Source: Candidatus Stahliibacteriota bacterium
GTDB lineage: Bacteria > Hydrothermota > Tepidihabitantia > SM23-42
NCBI GenBank assembly: GCA_030609135.1
Contig: JAUWCU010000007.1
Location: forward strand, 1-42,493
Length of the DNA: 42,493 nucleotides
Direction: 5' to 3'
The notes beneath the pieces were generated by a model. That model saw only the letters and a list, made by a program, of their open reading frames with translations, made no database searches and was not told where the DNA came from. The translations under genes and the position numbers were made by a program. Position 1 is the stretch's first letter. Every line of letters begins with the position of its first letter. This document shows positions 41,328 to 42,493 of the stretch, piece by piece.

Positions 41328-42089
41328 TTACCTATTAAGGGTTTTCTGATAGAGGTCATCAAAGTACCTATTTTCCATCTGGTTGAGCCATGTTTGTCGT
41401 GATTTTTCATTAGTTTTTTCTGCTGATTCCTGTGCATTTTGGATTGAGCCAAGGTAGAATCGGTTGAAAAGAAGACTGAAAACAAGGACTGCGTCAATAT
41501 ACTTTTTTTGCTTCACAGCATTATATATCAGGTATCCAGAGCCGAGATTAAGAAGAAAATCCTGGATACCAAGCCTGGCATTACCCGCATATATTTCACC
41601 GGCTCCAGGACATACTACTGATAATAGCGCAGCGGTTCGCAATGATTTTTTTGGTTTGCAAAGATATGAATTGATTTGGCCTACTATTACCTCGTCTTCA
41701 ATGGAGACAAATACTTCGCGTGCACTATATGGTCTATTATCAAAAAGATAAGTAAAACCTAATAGTTTTTTCTCATTGGTTTGGACAAGCAGTTCACTTG
41801 CTTCGTAATAATATCCGGAATCAAGATAGCACATAGCCATTTCTGCCTTGAATTCAGGATCCAGGTCAGGTAAATCATTGAATATGCTGTGAAATTCTTT
41901 GATACCGCGGTACTGGTCATGATGGAAAAGCGAAATTGCATATTTTATCCTGTTTTGTGAGTTTGATTCTAATTCTGGGTGAAAAAAGAATATTCTTTCA
42001 TATTCTACATATGCGACGTCAAAATGGTTGTGTGCATATAAGGAATCAGCAAGTGAAAATTGGGCGAACAGGAGGAAAGGTATTAGCAT
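41328..42089 (-). CDS. TPR-containing exported protein with C-terminal TM2-like membrane region
   Basis: 253 residues. A short signal peptide (MLIPFLLFAQFSLA) is followed by TPR-like repeats (~18-140: HNHFDVAYVEYERIFFFHPE, YYYEASELLVQT). The C-terminal region (~155-225) has PGAGEIYAGNARLGIQDFLLN and then two membrane helices, a pattern shared by TM2/DUF5683-like proteins whose PGxGQxYxG loop links helices. Function is unknown. No good ribosome binding site precedes ATG 42089; the upstream sequence is a GTCATTGCGAG repeat, so the true promoter may have been displaced. Confidence 0.75.
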   Translation of the reverse strand: MLIPFLLFAQFSLADSLYAHNHFDVAYVEYERIFFFHPELESNSQNRIKYAISLFHHDQYRGIKEFHSIFNDLPDLDPEFKAEMAMCYLDSGYYYEASELLVQTNEKKLLGFTYLFDNRPYSAREVFVSIEDEVIVGQINSYLCKPKKSLRTAALLSVVCPGAGEIYAGNARLGIQDFLLNLGSGYLIYNAVKQKKYIDAVLVFSLLFNRFYLGSIQNAQESAEKTNEKSRQTWLNQMENRYFDDLYQKTLNR

Positions 42090-42106
42090 TCCAGGGCACC
42101 TGAATT

Positions 42107-42228
42107 GTCATTGCGAGCGTAAGTGTCTGCCCCGTCAGTTAATAAACATACGGGGAAGCAATCTTGAAGATATTTGGGCATTAAGCGTCTCCTTGAGATT
42201 GCTTCGTCACTCCGTTCCTCGCAATGAC
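42107..42228. repeat. GTCATTGCGAG-type dispersed repeat
   Basis: It begins GTCATTGCGAG and ends CTCGCAATGAC, with GAAGCAATC and GATTGCTTC inside and a CCCCGT/ACGGGG hairpin. It matches copies at 20971-21048, 39449-39656 and the partial one from 42403. This class of repeat produces spurious predicted peptides such as CHCEERSDEAI on the minus strand. Confidence 0.8.
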
Positions 42229-42375
42229 AAGAAAGGACAATTTGCAATGACACGAAAGGGTAACTGGCAATGACACGAAAGGGTAACTGGCAATGACAAG
42301 AAAGGGCAACTCGCAATGACAAGAAAGGGTAACTGGCAATGACAAGAAAGGACAATTTGCAATGACACGGGAGAG
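42221..42375. repeat. 23-bp tandem repeat array, six full units plus a partial
   Basis: The units begin at 42221, 42244, 42267, 42290, 42313 and 42336, each 23 bp and starting GCAATGACA(A/C)GAAAGG, with two alternating endings (ACAATTT or GTAACTG). A seventh partial unit starts at 42359. The first unit is the right end of the adjacent GTCATTGCGAG repeat, so the array probably grew from it. There are no unique spacers, hence it is not CRISPR. Confidence 0.9.
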
Positions 42376-42402
42376 GATTCTTCATAATGACCAACTGTTT
42401 TT

Positions 42403-42493
42403 GTCATTGCGAGCCCGCTGAAAGCGGGCGCGGCAATCTTACAAATCATTATATAAATCCTTCCATGCTGGATTCATGCTATTGATCAAATCA
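42403..42493. repeat. partial GTCATTGCGAG repeat at window edge
   Basis: GTCATTGCGAG followed by a GCCCGCT/AGCGGGC hairpin and GGCAATC. The rest, to the end of the window, shows no coding potential. Confidence 0.65.

Noticed and set aside
41328-42089. Outer membrane assembly protein BamD
   Set aside because: TPR-like repeats are present, but the lipobox is missing and the C-terminus is a PGAGEIYAG membrane region not found in BamD.
42221-42375. Possible CRISPR array from regularly spaced repeats
   Set aside because: The 23-bp units are directly adjacent with no unique spacers, and no cas gene is nearby.
42083-42449. Minus-strand open frames with repeated SCHCQLPF / CHCEERSDEAI peptides
   Set aside because: These are translations of the tandem array and of the GTCATTGCGAG repeat. 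There is no ribosome binding site or conserved protein feature, and such peptides are known annotation artefacts.

Overview
The window looks like a chromosomal segment of an uncultivated, diderm, AT-leaning bacterium of the Fibrobacteres-Chlorobi-Bacteroidetes type. The candidate phylum WOR-3 (Stahlbacteria) is my best guess, but that is inference from gene content. The pointers are two GWxTD-domain proteins, a secreted C25 (gingipain-like) peptidase with a C-terminal sorting domain, a complete Tol-Pal set with several lipoproteins (an outer membrane), a V/A-type ATPase instead of an F-type one, an STT3-like glycosyltransferase, a lone HypD, and a 1360-residue acyl-CoA dehydratase activase protein. 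No phage, integrase, transposase, rRNA or CRISPR array was found. The intergenic DNA is crowded with small inverted-repeat elements.

Layout. Bases 1-6200 (mostly minus strand): a membrane-fused spermidine-synthase-like protein, acylphosphatase, a LOG/TIGR00725-like protein, tRNA-Pro(CGG), protein-isoaspartate methyltransferase and a GH57 alpha-glucan branching enzyme. Bases 6600-12540 (plus): two GWxTD proteins, a diguanylate cyclase, HypD and a PflX-like radical SAM protein. Bases 12530-18160 (minus): a UbiA prenyltransferase, an STT3-like GT-C protein, a TPR protein and the secreted C25 peptidase. Bases 18530-20550 (plus): succinyl-CoA synthetase sucCD. Bases 21080-22320 (minus): tRNA-Pro(TGG) followed by a KamA-family radical SAM enzyme. 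Bases 22506-30431 (plus): a cytoplasmic C25/caspase-like protease, a 92-residue unknown, V-ATPase subunits C-F-A-B-D, a small membrane protein and a transglutaminase-like protein. Bases 30640-35067 (minus): pal, cpoB-like, tolQ, tolR, tolA/tonB and tolB. Bases 35100-39182 (minus): the giant activase. Bases 39900-42090 (minus): two small lipoproteins, tRNA-Ile(GAT) and a TPR/TM2-like membrane protein.

How the parts work together. pal to tolB is an envelope-constriction and lipoprotein machine. The UbiA, STT3 and TPR genes form a membrane and glycan cluster. The protease to V-ATPase block is one tightly spaced transcription unit driven by a consensus promoter that appears to give a leaderless mRNA.

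Three things stand out. (1) A soluble caspase-fold protease and a small unknown protein occupy the place where V-ATPase subunits I, K and E normally sit. (2) Promoters are unusually easy to read: -35 and -10 boxes are repeatedly 16 bp apart, and four genes have the -10 box only 5-6 nt before the start codon with no ribosome binding site. (3) A family of MITE-like elements with shared termini (at least five copies in two subfamilies) lies directly against start and stop codons, supplying the ribosome binding site of one gene and the last codons of another. I could run no searches, so names rest on motifs, length and context.
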